NCBI GenBank assembly: GCA_910575695.1
Contig: CAJTGJ010000032.1
Location: 1-43,817 of the forward strand
Length of the DNA: 43,817 nt
Direction of reading: 5' to 3'
From: Oscillospiraceae bacterium
GTDB taxonomy: Bacteria; Bacillota; Clostridia; Oscillospirales; Oscillospiraceae
Positions 34,265-43,091 of this stretch are shown here, piece after piece. Made by a program: the position numbers and the translations under genes. Under the pieces are notes generated by a model. That model did not search any database and was not told the origin of the DNA. It saw nothing but the letters and a program-made list of their open reading frames with translations. How positions within the stretch are numbered: the first letter of the stretch is position 1; every line of letters starts with the position of its first letter.

Positions 34265-34855
34265 TCACATTTGGAAGATTACGCCTGCCAGCGCCGCCAG
34301 CCCGATGAAGCAGATGGGGTGCAGCTTCTTCAGCGGCGAGAACTTCACCAGCGCAAAGATGACAACAGCCAGTATAATGGCAGGCCAATAGAACGCCTCG
34401 TACATAGGAACCACGGAACCGGGCGCCATCTCCGGTCCGGCTGTCTCGTGGAACATCAGCGCGATCTTGGCTACCTGGAGCAGCGCGGCGGTGATCAGCG
34501 CCACCGACGCCGCCCGCAGGCCGTAGAATACCCCGTCCACCGCCTTGGACTGGCGGAACCGCTGGAGGAACCCGGCGATAATGAGTATAATCACCACCGA
34601 CGGGAAAATCAGGCCCAGGGTAGCCACCACGCCCCCCGCCGCCCCGGCGGTGTGGAAGCCCACATAGGTGGCCATATTCACCCCCATGGGGCCGGGCGTG
34701 GACTCGGAGATGGCAATCATATTGGCCAGGTCCCCGGCGCCGAACCAACCCGTGCGCTCCCCCAGGTCGGTGAGGAAGGGGATGGTGGCCAGGCCTCCGC
34801 CCACGGAAAACAGGCCCACCCGGCAAAACTCAAAAAACAATCTCAGCAGAGTCAT
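34265..34855 (-). CDS. Chromate transporter (CHR family), half-size subunit
   Basis: 196 residues with about five hydrophobic segments. The CHR-domain opening [22 protein letters not shown] is at about 7-28, followed by [30 protein letters not shown]. These match the ChrA motif (FxxFGGGxAxxPxL...Q/STPGPxxxNxAT/AFxG). Full-length ChrA has two such domains in one chain; here each is a separate gene. ATG 34855 with AAAGGAGG overlaps the upstream partner's stop (ATGA), so the two are coupled. Short-chain CHR pairs are known in Firmicutes. The substrate, chromate or another oxyanion, is not certain. Confidence 0.88.
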   Translation of the reverse strand: MTLLRLFFEFCRVGLFSVGGGLATIPFLTDLGERTGWFGAGDLANMIAISESTPGPMGVNMATYVGFHTAGAAGGVVATLGLIFPSVVIILIIAGFLQRFRQSKAVDGVFYGLRAASVALITAALLQVAKIALMFHETAGPEMAPGSVVPMYEAFYWPAIILAVVIFALVKFSPLKKLHPICFIGLAALAGVIFQM

Positions 34856-35445
34856 TTTTTCAGCCCTCCTTTCGCGGCACGGACACACAGCCCCGCCACA
34901 CCAGCGGCAATCACCAGGAACATCGGGGAAGCCACCACGCCCAGCACCGTGCCCAGCTGGCCCTGGGGCAGGGAGAAAAAGGTGCTGTATCCGGCCATGA
35001 CCAGCACCACGGCGTAAATAACGCGGGTAGGCCAGTCGACGACGGAGTTTTTGAACAGCTTGATGACACTGGAAAAAATCAGCGCCACCACCCCGGCCCG
35101 GACGCCGTTAAAGGCATGGACCACAAATTCCAGGTGCATGAAGTTTTGCAGGAAGGCGGCAATGACCATAATAATCACAATGGACGGGAACACCAGGCCC
35201 AGGGTGGCAAAGACCCCGCCGGCGATCCCCGCCTGACTGCGGCCCACAAAGGTAGCGGTGTTCACCGCGATGATGCCCGGGGTGCACTGGCCCACGGCGT
35301 AGTAGTCGGCCAATTCGCCCTCGGTGGCCCAGCCCTTGTTCTCCACCAGCTCCCGCTGGAGGATGGGCAGCATGGCGTAGCCGCCGCCGAAGGTGCACAC
35401 GCCGATACGGGCAAAGGTCAGAAATAAATCGACGAGCAGGTTCAT
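34852..35445 (-). CDS. Chromate transporter (CHR family), half-size subunit
   Basis: 197 residues, homologous in layout to its neighbour. FLTFARIGVCTFGGGYAMLPILQRELVENKGW is near the N-terminus, followed by LADYYAVGQCTPGIIAVNTATFVG, the CHR signature. About five membrane segments follow. ATG 35445 is chosen because GGAGG lies upstream and because it starts one base after the nadE stop codon. An ATG 24 bases upstream lies inside nadE and lacks an SD. It likely forms a heterodimer with the protein encoded at 34265-34855, judging from the antiparallel half-domain logic of the family. Confidence 0.88.
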   Translation of the reverse strand: MNLLVDLFLTFARIGVCTFGGGYAMLPILQRELVENKGWATEGELADYYAVGQCTPGIIAVNTATFVGRSQAGIAGGVFATLGLVFPSIVIIMVIAAFLQNFMHLEFVVHAFNGVRAGVVALIFSSVIKLFKNSVVDWPTRVIYAVVLVMAGYSTFFSLPQGQLGTVLGVVASPMFLVIAAGVAGLCVRAAKGGLKK

Positions 35446-35446
35446 A

Positions 35447-37363
35447 TCACTCAATTTCCTCCAATTCATCCAGCCACAGCTTTGCCACCGCGTCGCTGGG
35501 CATTCTCCAATCCCCCCGGGGGGACAGCGCCACCGAGCCCACCTTGGGCCCGTCCGGCAGGCAGGAGCGCTTGAACTGCTGGGAGAAAAAGCGGCGGTAG
35601 AAATTTTTCAGCCATTTCAGCAGGGTGTCCCGGCCATACCGGTCCCCCAGGGCATATACGGCAAGGCGGAACACCTTACGGGGCCGGAAGCCCCAGCGGA
35701 TGGCGTAGTACAGGAAAAAGTCGTGGAGCTCATAGGGCCCCACCAGGTCCTCTGTCTTTTGGGCGATCTCCCCGTCCTTGGGGGGGAGCAGCTCCGGGGA
35801 CACGGGTGTGTCCAGAATATCCCGCAGCACTTCCCCGGCCCGCCCGCCCAGGCGGTCCGCCTCCCAGGCCACCAGGTGGCGCACCAGCGTCTTGGGAATG
35901 GAGCCGTTCACCCCGTACATGGACATATGGTCCCCGTTGTAGGTGGCCCAGCCCAGGGCCAGCTCGGACAGGTCGCCGGTGCCGATCACCAGCCCGCCCC
36001 GCTGATTGGCAAGGTCCATGAGCACCTGGGTGCGCTCCCGGGCCTGGCCGTTCTCGAAGGTGACGGAGTGGTCCTCCATGGACTGGCCGATGTCGGCGAA
36101 GTGCCGTTCCACCGCCGCGCCGATGTTCACCTCCCGGAAGTCTGTGCCCAGCTCCGCCGCCAGCAGCTCCGCGTTGGAGCGGGTGCGGCGTGTGGTGCCG
36201 AAGCAGGGCATGGTAACGGCCAGAATGCCCTTGCGGTCCCGGCCCAGCAGATCAAACGCCTTGGCGGTGATGAGGATGGCAAGGGTGGAATCCAGCCCGC
36301 CGCTCAGCCCCACCACGGCGCAGGAGGCGTTGGTGTGCTCCAAACGCTTTTTCAGGCCCAGGGCGGCGATTTTGAGGATTTCCTCGCACCGCTCCGCCCG
36401 GCGGGTTTCGTCCGCCGGGATAAAGGGGGTGGGAGAAATGGGGCGGGTGAGGGGGGTGTCCACAGGCTTCAGCGTAAAATAGTTGGGATAAACGTCCCGG
36501 CAGGAGGCGGAAAAAGTATTTATCCGGCGGCGTTCATAGGCCAGCCGTTTTACATCCAGTTCACTCACCGTCAAGCCGGTATGGAACTGGTTTTCTGCCA
36601 ATAAAACGCCGTTTTCGGCAATCATATTGTGTCCTGCGAATACCAGGTCGGTAGAGGACTCCCCCTCTCCCGCGTCGGCATAGACATAGCCGCACACCAG
36701 ACGGGCAGATTGGCTCATCACCAGCGAACGGCGGTAATCCGCCTTGCCCGCCACCTCGTCTGAAGCAGACAGGTTGAGCATCAGCGTAACCCCCTCGGCG
36801 GCCAAACGGTTGGAGGGCGGGTCTAAAGCCCACAGATCTTCGCAAATCTCCACCCCCACAACCAGTTCGGGCAGATCCACACAGCGGAATACCATCCCGG
36901 CGGAAAACTCCACCGATTCCTGGCCTGCGAAGGGAATACAATAGTCCGTTGCCCCCATATCGTCTCCAGAAGTAAACCAGCGGGCCTCGTAAAACTCGCC
37001 GTAGTTGGGGATATGGGTCTTGGGGATCAAGCCAAGGATATTCCCGTTCTGTATTACAGCGGAACAATTATACAATTTGTTTCGGTATCTGATGGGCAGG
37101 CCCACAGCGGCAAACAGGTTCAGCTCCTTCGTCTCCTCCAGAATCCGCCCCAAGGCCCGCTCGGCCCCGTCCAGCAGGGTATCCTGCAAAAACAGGTCCC
37201 CGCAGGTATACCCGGTGACGCACAACTCCGGCAGGGCCAAAACCTTCACACCCTTTGCCGCCGCGTCCTTCATCAACGCGATGATCTGCCCCGCGTTGTA
37301 ATCGCAGTCCGCCACCCGGATTTTCGGCGTTCCCGCCGCAACTTTTACAAAGCCGTCCCTCAT
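35447..37363 (-). CDS. nadE: Glutamine-dependent NAD+ synthetase
   Basis: Makes NAD+ from deamido-NAD+ using glutamine. 638 residues, the two-domain form. The N-terminal nitrilase-type glutaminase has the catalytic Glu in DCDYNAGQI..., Lys in IPKTHIPNYGEFYE and Cys in VGVEICEDLWALDPP. The C-terminal synthetase has the ATP-pyrophosphatase P-loop VGLSGGLDSTLA and GTGDLSELALGWATYNGDHMSMYGVNGSIPKTLV. SD AGGAGG precedes the ATG. It is the first gene of the operon with the split chromate transporter. Co-transcription with CHR genes has no obvious metabolic logic. Confidence 0.97.
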   Translation of the reverse strand: MRDGFVKVAAGTPKIRVADCDYNAGQIIALMKDAAAKGVKVLALPELCVTGYTCGDLFLQDTLLDGAERALGRILEETKELNLFAAVGLPIRYRNKLYNCSAVIQNGNILGLIPKTHIPNYGEFYEARWFTSGDDMGATDYCIPFAGQESVEFSAGMVFRCVDLPELVVGVEICEDLWALDPPSNRLAAEGVTLMLNLSASDEVAGKADYRRSLVMSQSARLVCGYVYADAGEGESSTDLVFAGHNMIAENGVLLAENQFHTGLTVSELDVKRLAYERRRINTFSASCRDVYPNYFTLKPVDTPLTRPISPTPFIPADETRRAERCEEILKIAALGLKKRLEHTNASCAVVGLSGGLDSTLAILITAKAFDLLGRDRKGILAVTMPCFGTTRRTRSNAELLAAELGTDFREVNIGAAVERHFADIGQSMEDHSVTFENGQARERTQVLMDLANQRGGLVIGTGDLSELALGWATYNGDHMSMYGVNGSIPKTLVRHLVAWEADRLGGRAGEVLRDILDTPVSPELLPPKDGEIAQKTEDLVGPYELHDFFLYYAIRWGFRPRKVFRLAVYALGDRYGRDTLLKWLKNFYRRFFSQQFKRSCLPDGPKVGSVALSPRGDWRMPSDAVAKLWLDELEEIE

Positions 37364-37612
37364 GAGTTCGGCCTCCTATCCCAAAAATATTTTCAACATT
37401 GTCCTAAATTTGCACCCATTTCCGTTGTCGTGCGCAAATCGTGCAAATGCCGCATCCGCACCGTCAGCGAACTGAAAGCTCTTTTCGGTTCCTTTTTCTC
37501 TCGAGAAAAAGGAACGAAGGAACAGCGGTATTTTACCCCAAATCCTCCAAAAAAGCAACGGGGACAGCTTACAAACTCCAGCCCACTTTTTGCGGAATTT
37601 ATATCCTGTTCA
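37364..37612. other. Intergenic region between nadE and punA
   Basis: Divergent promoter region without a gene. It contains the strong palindrome GTTCCTTTTTCTC / GAGAAAAAGGAAC at 37488-37515. This inverted repeat gives short FFSREKG-type frames on both strands, a sign of a dispersed repeat rather than coding DNA. The nadE promoter was not pinpointed. Confidence 0.5.
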
Positions 37613-37641
37613 TTGATTTTTGACGGAAAATGGTGTAAACT
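37613..37641 (+). promoter_or_regulatory. punA promoter
   Basis: TTGATT (37613-37618), 17-base spacer, TAAACT (37636-37641), about 40 bases before the punA start. SD AGGAGG lies seven bases upstream of the ATG. Confidence 0.65.
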
Positions 37642-37681
37642 AGATTGATTCACCAAAATTTATCCATAGGAGGCTGTTGCT

Positions 37682-38506
37682 ATGGCATACACATTCACGC
37701 AGTATCAGGAAAGTGCTGATTACATCAGGACAAAAATCGGCAGTTTTATCCCCAAAGTTGCAATGGTCCTGGGCTCCGGGCTGGGGTTCCTGGGCGACGT
37801 GGTGGAAAACCCCACCGCCATCCCCTACGGGGAGATCCCCCACTTCAAGGCGTCCACCGCCCCCGGCCACAAGGGACAGCTGGTGTTCGGCGCCCTGGCG
37901 GGCCGTCCCGTGGCCGTCATGCAGGGCCGGATGCACCACTATGAGGGCTACGGCTACGACGACGTGTCCTACGCCGTGCGGGTCCTGCGCCTGCTGGGCT
38001 GCGACACCCTTATCGTCACCAACGCCGCCGGGTGCGTGCGTACCGACTGGAACGCCGGGGACCTGATGCTCATCACCGACCAGATCAAAATGTTCTCCGA
38101 GTCCCCCCTGCGCGGGGCCAATATCCCCGAGTTCGGCGTCCGCTTCCCCGACGCCTCCCACCTGTACACCGTCCGGCTCCAGGAGATCGCCCGCCAGTCG
38201 GCGGCGGAGCTGTCCATCCCCCTGCGGGAGGGCGTGTACTTCTACTGCTACGGCCCCCAGTACGAGACCCCCGCCGAGATCCGCGCGGTCCGTGTCCTGG
38301 GCGGCGACGCCGTGGGTATGTCCACCGCCCCCGAGGCCATCGCCGCGGGCCACTGCGGCATGGAGATTCTGGGCTTCACCCTGCTGAGCAACATGGCGGC
38401 GGGCATCCTGGACCAGCCCCTCAGCGAGCAGGAAGTGCTGGACGCCGCCGGGGCCGCAAAGGACAAATTCTCCCGGCTGGTGCTGTCCTGCCTGGAAAAG
38501 CTGTAA
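37682..38506 (+). CDS. punA: Purine-nucleoside phosphorylase, class I trimeric
   Basis: Splits inosine or guanosine with phosphate to base plus ribose-1-phosphate. 274 residues, standard. Motifs are VLGSGLGFLGD (phosphate loop, about 29-39), GRMHHYEGY (about 82-90), TNAAGCVR (about 118-125) and the purine-site segment YGPQYETPAEIRAVRVLGGDAVGMSTAPEAI, with the Glu and Asn-type positions of the trimeric PNP family. The downstream gene, 15 bases away, encodes an adenosine-derivative deaminase-type amidohydrolase. The pair therefore forms a small purine/nucleoside salvage operon. Confidence 0.96.
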   Translation: MAYTFTQYQESADYIRTKIGSFIPKVAMVLGSGLGFLGDVVENPTAIPYGEIPHFKASTAPGHKGQLVFGALAGRPVAVMQGRMHHYEGYGYDDVSYAVRVLRLLGCDTLIVTNAAGCVRTDWNAGDLMLITDQIKMFSESPLRGANIPEFGVRFPDASHLYTVRLQEIARQSAAELSIPLREGVYFYCYGPQYETPAEIRAVRVLGGDAVGMSTAPEAIAAGHCGMEILGFTLLSNMAAGILDQPLSEQEVLDAAGAAKDKFSRLVLSCLEKL

Positions 38507-38521
38507 AGAGGAGGCGCTTTC

Positions 38522-39838
38522 ATGTCTACGCTGTTTACCAACGTCACCGCCCTGCTGATGGATGGGGACTTTACCACCCTGCGGAACGGTTATGTGGCGG
38601 TGGAAGGGGATAAAATCTCCTATGCGGGCACTGTGCGCCCACAGGGGGATTTCCGCCGGACCATCGACTGCACCGGCAAGGTGATGATGCCCGGCTTCGT
38701 CAACTGCCACACCCACATCCCCATGACCCTCATGCGGGGCTACGGCGGGGGGCACGACCTGCAAACCTGGCTCAACGACTATATCTTCCCCGCCGAGGCC
38801 AAGTGGGACGACAGGGCCATCGCCGCCGCCGCCGGACTGGGACTGGCTGAGATGATCGCCTCCGGCGTCACCTGCATCGCCGATATGTATATGGGCGCCG
38901 AGGTCATTGCACGGCAGGTGATGGACGCGGGCATCTCCGCCAACCTGTCCGTGGGAGGGGTGTACTTCGGCGATCCGGCGGATTTCTCCCCGGATACCTG
39001 CGGCGACTGCGCGTACCAGAAGGCTGTCACCGAGGAGTGGCACAAGGCCGGGGACGGGCAGATCCTGGTGGACGCTTCCATCCACGGGGAATATACTTCT
39101 TCCGCCCCCCTGTGGCAGTGGATGGCGGACTATGCCCACGCCCACGGCCTGGGGATGCACGTGCATATCTCCGAAACGAAAAAGGAGCACGAGGACTGCA
39201 AGGCCCGCCACAAAGCCCGCCACAGCGGCCTCACCCCCATCCAGGTGCTGAACCAGTACGGCGTGTGGGACACCCGGGCCATCGCCGCCCACTGTGTCTA
39301 CACCACCCCCGAGGACTGGGCCATCATGTCAAAAAAGGGCGTGTCCTGCATCCACAATCCCTATTCCAACCTGAAATTGGGCTCCGGTGTCGCGCCCATT
39401 CCCGCCATGATCCGGGCCGGGGTCAACGTGGCCCTGGGCACCGACGGCGTCAGCTCCCACAACAGCATTGATATGTTCGCCGACATGAAGCTGGCGGCGG
39501 TCCTCCACAACGGCGTGGCCTGCGACCCCCAGGCGTTCGCCACCCGGCAGGCGCTGGAGCTGGCCACTGTCAACGGGGCCAGGGCTCTGGGCCGGAACAC
39601 CGGGCGGATCAAGGCCGGCGCCATCGCCGACCTGATTCTGGTGGACTTCGACACCCCCAGCCTGATCCCCTGCCACGACGAGGCGGAAAATCTTGTTTTC
39701 TCCGCCCGGGGCTCCAACGTTGTGATGAATATGGCCCGTGGAAAAATCATATACCAGAACGGGGCCTTCATCACCTTGGACCTGGACAAAATCAAAGCCG
39801 AGGTCAAGCAGTATGCCCTGCCCCTTATTTTCAAGTGA
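38522..39838 (+). CDS. mtaD: Amidohydrolase of the 5'-methylthioadenosine/S-adenosylhomocysteine deaminase family
   Basis: Metal-dependent deaminase of adenosine-type nucleosides. 438 residues. The metal site shows as HTHIPM (about 63-68), HVHISETKKE (about 213), AAHCVY (about 258) and LGTDGVSSHNSIDM (about 307). The N-terminal PGFVNCHTHIPMTLMRGYGGGHDLQTWLNDYIFPAE stretch is typical of MtaD/SAHD/TrzA enzymes. SD GAGGAGG precedes the ATG. Deamination of MTA or SAH would produce the inosyl form that nucleoside phosphorylases such as the upstream PunA could cleave. Close relatives act on guanine or other heterocycles, so the symbol is probable rather than certain. Confidence 0.85.
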   Translation: MSTLFTNVTALLMDGDFTTLRNGYVAVEGDKISYAGTVRPQGDFRRTIDCTGKVMMPGFVNCHTHIPMTLMRGYGGGHDLQTWLNDYIFPAEAKWDDRAIAAAAGLGLAEMIASGVTCIADMYMGAEVIARQVMDAGISANLSVGGVYFGDPADFSPDTCGDCAYQKAVTEEWHKAGDGQILVDASIHGEYTSSAPLWQWMADYAHAHGLGMHVHISETKKEHEDCKARHKARHSGLTPIQVLNQYGVWDTRAIAAHCVYTTPEDWAIMSKKGVSCIHNPYSNLKLGSGVAPIPAMIRAGVNVALGTDGVSSHNSIDMFADMKLAAVLHNGVACDPQAFATRQALELATVNGARALGRNTGRIKAGAIADLILVDFDTPSLIPCHDEAENLVFSARGSNVVMNMARGKIIYQNGAFITLDLDKIKAEVKQYALPLIFK

Positions 39839-39855
39839 AGGGAACGGTTTAGGAT

Positions 39856-41535
39856 ATGTCTGCATCCAACCCCAAAAAGAACTCCTTCTTCGGCGGCGCG
39901 GCCATTCTGACCGCCGGGATCATCATCGTCAAGCTCATCGGCGCGCTCTATAAGATCCCCCTTGGCAACATTCTCAGCGACAGGGGCTTTGCCGACTTCA
40001 ACACAGCCTACGACATCTACTCCCTGCTCATCATCATCTCCACCGGCGGCCTGCCGGTGGCCCTGTCCAAAATGGTGTCCGAGGCCAATGCCCAGGGCCG
40101 GGTCAACCAGGTGAACCGGGTGTTCCATCTGGCGGCGGTGGCGTTCTGTGTGCTGGGCACCCTCAGCTTTATCATCATGGCGGTATTCCCCAAACAGCTG
40201 GCCGGCCTGATGAACAACAGCCGCAGCTATTGGAGCATCCTGGCCCTGTCCCCGGCGGTGTTCTTCATCTGTCCCATGTCCGCCCTGCGGGGGTATTTTC
40301 AGGGACACTCCCTCATGACCCCCACCGCCATCTCCCAGATCCTTGAGGCCATGTGCAAGCTGGTCATCGGTCTGGTCCTGGCCTCCCTCATCATGAGGGC
40401 GGGCCAGGACGAGTCCCTTGCCGCCGCCGGGGCAATCTTAGGCGTCTCGGTGGGCGTCCTGCTGGCCATGCTGTATATGTACTGGTGCTACCGGGGCCAT
40501 CAGGCCCACCAGAGAAAGAGCAAGGACACCCCCGACGGCAGCCGGGAGATTCTCTCCACCCTGGCCAAGCTGGCCATCCCCATCACCATCGGCTCGTCCA
40601 TCATCGCCGCCACCAACATCCTGGATTCCGCCATCCTCATGGACCGGCTCCAGGAGGCGCTGGGCATGACGGAGGACGCCGCCCGCACCCTGAAGGGCGT
40701 CTATAACAAGACCATGACGCTGTACAATCTGCCCTCCTCCTTCATGGTGCCCCTGACCTCCAGCGTGATCCCCGCGGTGTCCGCCGCCCGGACCGTCCGG
40801 AACTATAAGCAGGGCGCCCTGATCAGCGAGACCACCCTGCGCACCACCGCCCTGCTGGCCCTGCCCGCCGGGGTGGGCCTGTTTGTGCTGGGGGAACCCA
40901 TCATCCGCCTGCTCTACCCCTCCACCGAGGACGTGGCGCTGGCGGGTTGGATGCTGTCCGTGTTGGGCATCGCCTCCATCGCGGTGTGCTTTATGCTGGT
41001 GAGCAACTCCATCATGCAGGCCCACAAGCTGGTCACTTTGCCCATGGTCACCACCCTGATCGGCTGTATTTTGAAGCTCATCGTAGGCTATGTGCTCATC
41101 GGAAACCCGGACATCGGCATTCGGGGCGGCGCAATCAGCACCGTGGCCTGCTTCGGCATCATCGCCCTGCTGGATCTGGTGATCATCAAGCTGGCCTTGC
41201 CCCGCTCCCTGAGCTATGTCCGGGTATTCGCCAAGCCCGCCCTGGCCGCCGCCGCCATGGGCGCGTCCGCCTGGGCCATCTGCGGCCTGCTGTCCAAGGT
41301 GCTGGTCAAGTTGGGTCCATTCCAGATGAAGGGGGAGGACGGCCTTGCCATCCTCGACCAGGCGGGTCAGGCTATCCTGTCCTGGAAGGGCAACGCTCTG
41401 GCCGTTATGGCGGCAATCGGCGTGGCGGCGGTGGTCTACTTCGCCCTGATCCTGTTTACCCGGGCCATCTCCCGAGAGGACCTCTCCCTGATGCCAAAAG
41501 GCGACAAGATCGCCAAGGTCCTGCACATACAATAA
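39856..41535 (+). CDS. SpoVB/YabM-like MOP-superfamily flippase
   Basis: Polytopic membrane protein, 559 residues with about 14 hydrophobic segments. It starts KNSFFGGAAILTAGIIIVKLIGALYKIPLGNIL, the signature opening of polysaccharide-biosynthesis/SpoVB proteins. GGLPVALSKMVSEA, FFICPMSALRGYFQGHSLMTPTAISQILE and NSIMQAHKLVTLPM follow. The family moves lipid-linked precursors: SpoVB in spore cortex, MurJ-like YtgP/Amj-complementing proteins, and YabM. It lies directly upstream of mazG, as yabM precedes yabN (mazG) and yabO in Bacillus subtilis, so a YabM/SpoVB-type role is likely. Confidence 0.88.
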   Translation: MSASNPKKNSFFGGAAILTAGIIIVKLIGALYKIPLGNILSDRGFADFNTAYDIYSLLIIISTGGLPVALSKMVSEANAQGRVNQVNRVFHLAAVAFCVLGTLSFIIMAVFPKQLAGLMNNSRSYWSILALSPAVFFICPMSALRGYFQGHSLMTPTAISQILEAMCKLVIGLVLASLIMRAGQDESLAAAGAILGVSVGVLLAMLYMYWCYRGHQAHQRKSKDTPDGSREILSTLAKLAIPITIGSSIIAATNILDSAILMDRLQEALGMTEDAARTLKGVYNKTMTLYNLPSSFMVPLTSSVIPAVSAARTVRNYKQGALISETTLRTTALLALPAGVGLFVLGEPIIRLLYPSTEDVALAGWMLSVLGIASIAVCFMLVSNSIMQAHKLVTLPMVTTLIGCILKLIVGYVLIGNPDIGIRGGAISTVACFGIIALLDLVIIKLALPRSLSYVRVFAKPALAAAAMGASAWAICGLLSKVLVKLGPFQMKGEDGLAILDQAGQAILSWKGNALAVMAAIGVAAVVYFALILFTRAISREDLSLMPKGDKIAKVLHIQ

Positions 41536-41576
41536 AACGTTTTTATGTAAAAATCTATTGTAATTCAGGTGATACT

Positions 41577-42374
41577 ATGGTAGACTGGAAAGACAAGCCT
41601 TTCTATAACAGTCAGGACCTGATGGAAATCGTCCGGATTCTGCGCCACCCTGGCGGCTGCTCCTGGGACATGGAGCAGACCCACCAGTCTATCCGGCGCA
41701 ATTTCCTGGAGGAGGCCTACGAGGCGGTGGAGGCCATCGACAACAACGATCTGGACGGCCTCAAGGAGGAATTGGGCGACGTGCTTCTCCAGGTGATGTT
41801 CCACACCTCCATTGAGGAGGACGCGGGAACCTTCACCCTGGACGACGTTGCGGACGGCGTCTGCAAAAAGCTGATCTACCGCCACCCCCATGTATTTGGC
41901 GATGTGACCGTCCATTCCACCGGGGAGATCCTGTCCAACTGGGAAGAACTGAAAAAAAAGGAGAAAGGCCAGGCCACCCAGGCCGATGCAGTGGACGCGG
42001 TGGCCCGCACCCTGCCTGCCCTGTGGCGGGCGGAGAAGATGAAGAAGAAGGCCGCCAAGGCAGGCTTCGACTGGCGCACCATCGCCGGTGCGCTGGACAA
42101 GCTGTCCGAGGAGCTGGACGAGCTGAGAGCCGCTGCCCTGGACGGCTCCGGCGACCCGGCAGAGGAGCTGGGCGACCTGCTGTTCGCCGCGGTCTGTGCG
42201 GCCCGTTTTCTGGACACCGACCCGGAGGATGCCCTTCACGCCGCCTGCGACAAGTTTTCCATCCGGTTCCGCAGGACGGAACAGCTGGCCGGTTCCCGGG
42301 GGCTCAGGCTGGACGAATTGTCCGACACCGAGCAGATTGCTCTGTGGAACGAAGCCAAGGAGCATCCGCAATGA
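41577..42374 (+). CDS. mazG: Nucleoside triphosphate pyrophosphohydrolase MazG
   Basis: Hydrolyses aberrant (d)NTPs to the monophosphate. 265 residues with two MazG-type helical domains. The first has the metal-binding EExxE/ExxD pattern in FLEEAYEAVEAIDNNDLDGLKEELGDVLLQVMFH (about 38-71). The second is in KLSEELDELRAAALDGSGDPAEELGDLLFAAVCAARFL. The segment RHPHVFGDVTV...NWEELKKKEK between them is highly conserved. ATG 41577 follows AGGTGA; a much longer open frame upstream lies inside the spoVB-like gene and is rejected. Bacillus YabN carries an added N-terminal methylase domain that is absent here. Confidence 0.95.
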   Translation: MVDWKDKPFYNSQDLMEIVRILRHPGGCSWDMEQTHQSIRRNFLEEAYEAVEAIDNNDLDGLKEELGDVLLQVMFHTSIEEDAGTFTLDDVADGVCKKLIYRHPHVFGDVTVHSTGEILSNWEELKKKEKGQATQADAVDAVARTLPALWRAEKMKKKAAKAGFDWRTIAGALDKLSEELDELRAAALDGSGDPAEELGDLLFAAVCAARFLDTDPEDALHAACDKFSIRFRRTEQLAGSRGLRLDELSDTEQIALWNEAKEHPQ

Positions 42375-42459
42375 CGCTTACAGCGCTCGCCTCATTGCGC
42401 TTTAAGTATAAATCTGCGGCAATGCCGCCACTTTATTTACAAATTCAGGAGGAAAAGAC

Positions 42460-42735
42460 ATGAATAAAGCAGATCTGATAAACGCCGTTGCCGAAAAAAC
42501 CGGTTTGTCCAAAAAGGACAGCGAGTCCGCTGTCGCCGCTGTGGTGGATGTGATCACTGAAGCTCTGATACAGGGCGATAAGGTGCAGCTGGTCGGCTTC
42601 GGTTCCTTTGAGGTGAAGAGCCGCGCCGCCCGCACCGGCCGCAATCCCCACACCAAGGAGGAGATCCAGATCCCCGCTTCCAAGGTTCCTGTATTCAAGG
42701 CGGGCAAGGCCCTGAAGGACACTGTTGCTCAATAA
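42460..42735 (+). CDS. hup: HU-family nucleoid DNA-binding protein
   Basis: Small histone-like protein that bends and compacts DNA as a dimer. 91 residues, standard. [25 protein letters not shown] is at the N-terminus. The beta-arm region [49 protein letters not shown] contains the GFGxF and RxGRNP motifs, including the arm-tip Pro. A perfect AGGAGG is seven bases before the ATG. It lies between mazG and rqcP, as the HU gene often does in Clostridia. Confidence 0.97.
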   Translation: MNKADLINAVAEKTGLSKKDSESAVAAVVDVITEALIQGDKVQLVGFGSFEVKSRAARTGRNPHTKEEIQIPASKVPVFKAGKALKDTVAQ

Positions 42736-42741
42736 AAAATC

Positions 42742-42769
42742 ATTCCCACCTCCATTCGGAGGTGGGAAT
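42742..42769. terminator. Hairpin between hup and rqcP
   Basis: A perfect 12-bp stem ATTCCCACCTCC / GGAGGTGGGAAT with a four-base loop, seven bases after the hup stop. The T-run (TTTTTTATT) is on the minus-strand side, so on the plus strand it is better seen as an mRNA-stabilising or partial attenuating hairpin between an abundant and a rare product. Confidence 0.55.
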
Positions 42770-42787
42770 ACCTATTGGAGGGTCGTT

Positions 42788-43027
42788 ATGCGATTGGACA
42801 AATGGCTGAAGGTCTCCCGGCTGATCAAGCGGCGAACCGTGGCCAACGAGGCCTGTGACGCAGGGCGGGTATCCGCCAACGGCAGGCCGGTGAAGGCGTC
42901 CTACGACGTGAAAACCGGCGATGTGCTGGAGCTGAAGTTCGGCGAAAAGCTCATTCGGGTGGAGGTACTGTCCACCGCTGACATCGTGGGCAAGGCTGAC
43001 GCGGCCGCCATGTACAAGCAGCTTTGA
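42788..43027 (+). CDS. rqcP: S4-domain RNA-binding protein RqcP (YabO-like)
   Basis: 79 residues, a single S4 RNA-binding domain: MRLDKWLKVSRLIKRRTVANEACDAGRVSANGRPVKASYDVKTGDVLELKFGEKLIRVEV. In Bacillus, RqcP (YabO) binds stalled 60S-equivalent (50S) subunits and 23S rRNA in ribosome-associated quality control, together with RqcH. The mazG-rqcP order agrees with that role. ATG 42788 with GGAGG is used; the upstream in-frame ATG lies across the hairpin and is rejected. HslR-type heat-shock S4 proteins are a possible alternative but are longer. Confidence 0.9.
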   Translation: MRLDKWLKVSRLIKRRTVANEACDAGRVSANGRPVKASYDVKTGDVLELKFGEKLIRVEVLSTADIVGKADAAAMYKQL

Positions 43028-43029
43028 TC

Positions 43030-43064
43030 CAGCGGCGGGCACAGGCTCGCCGCTGTACTTTTTT
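43030..43064 (+). terminator. Terminator after rqcP
   Basis: An 8-bp stem CAGCGGCG / CGCCGCTG followed by TACTTTTTT, three bases after the rqcP stop. This is a good intrinsic terminator that ends the spoVB-mazG-hup-rqcP run. Confidence 0.85.
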
Positions 43065-43076
43065 GCAAAAATGTGC

Positions 43077-43082
43077 TATACT
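43077..43082 (+). promoter_or_regulatory. Extended -10 promoter of yjdF
   Basis: TGC-TATACT is an extended -10 (TGn-TATAAT type). No good -35 exists at 17 bases (TGTACT), as is common for extended -10 promoters. Transcription would begin at about 43089, at the base of the structured leader. Confidence 0.6.
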
Positions 43083-43091
43083 CTCCCCAGT

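Noticed and set aside
34125..34826. N-terminal extension of uvrB
   Set aside because: The extra open frame covers the promoter, a terminator and the chromate transporter gene in another frame. UvrB begins canonically at 34124.
40947..41576. N-terminal extension of mazG into the spoVB-like gene
   Set aside because: The extension is an out-of-frame shadow of spoVB. The real MazG start at 41577 has an SD and matches the family N-terminus.
42375..42459. A separate promoter for hup
   Set aside because: AT-rich words (TTGCGC, TATAAA) are present but their spacing is too short for a confident call.
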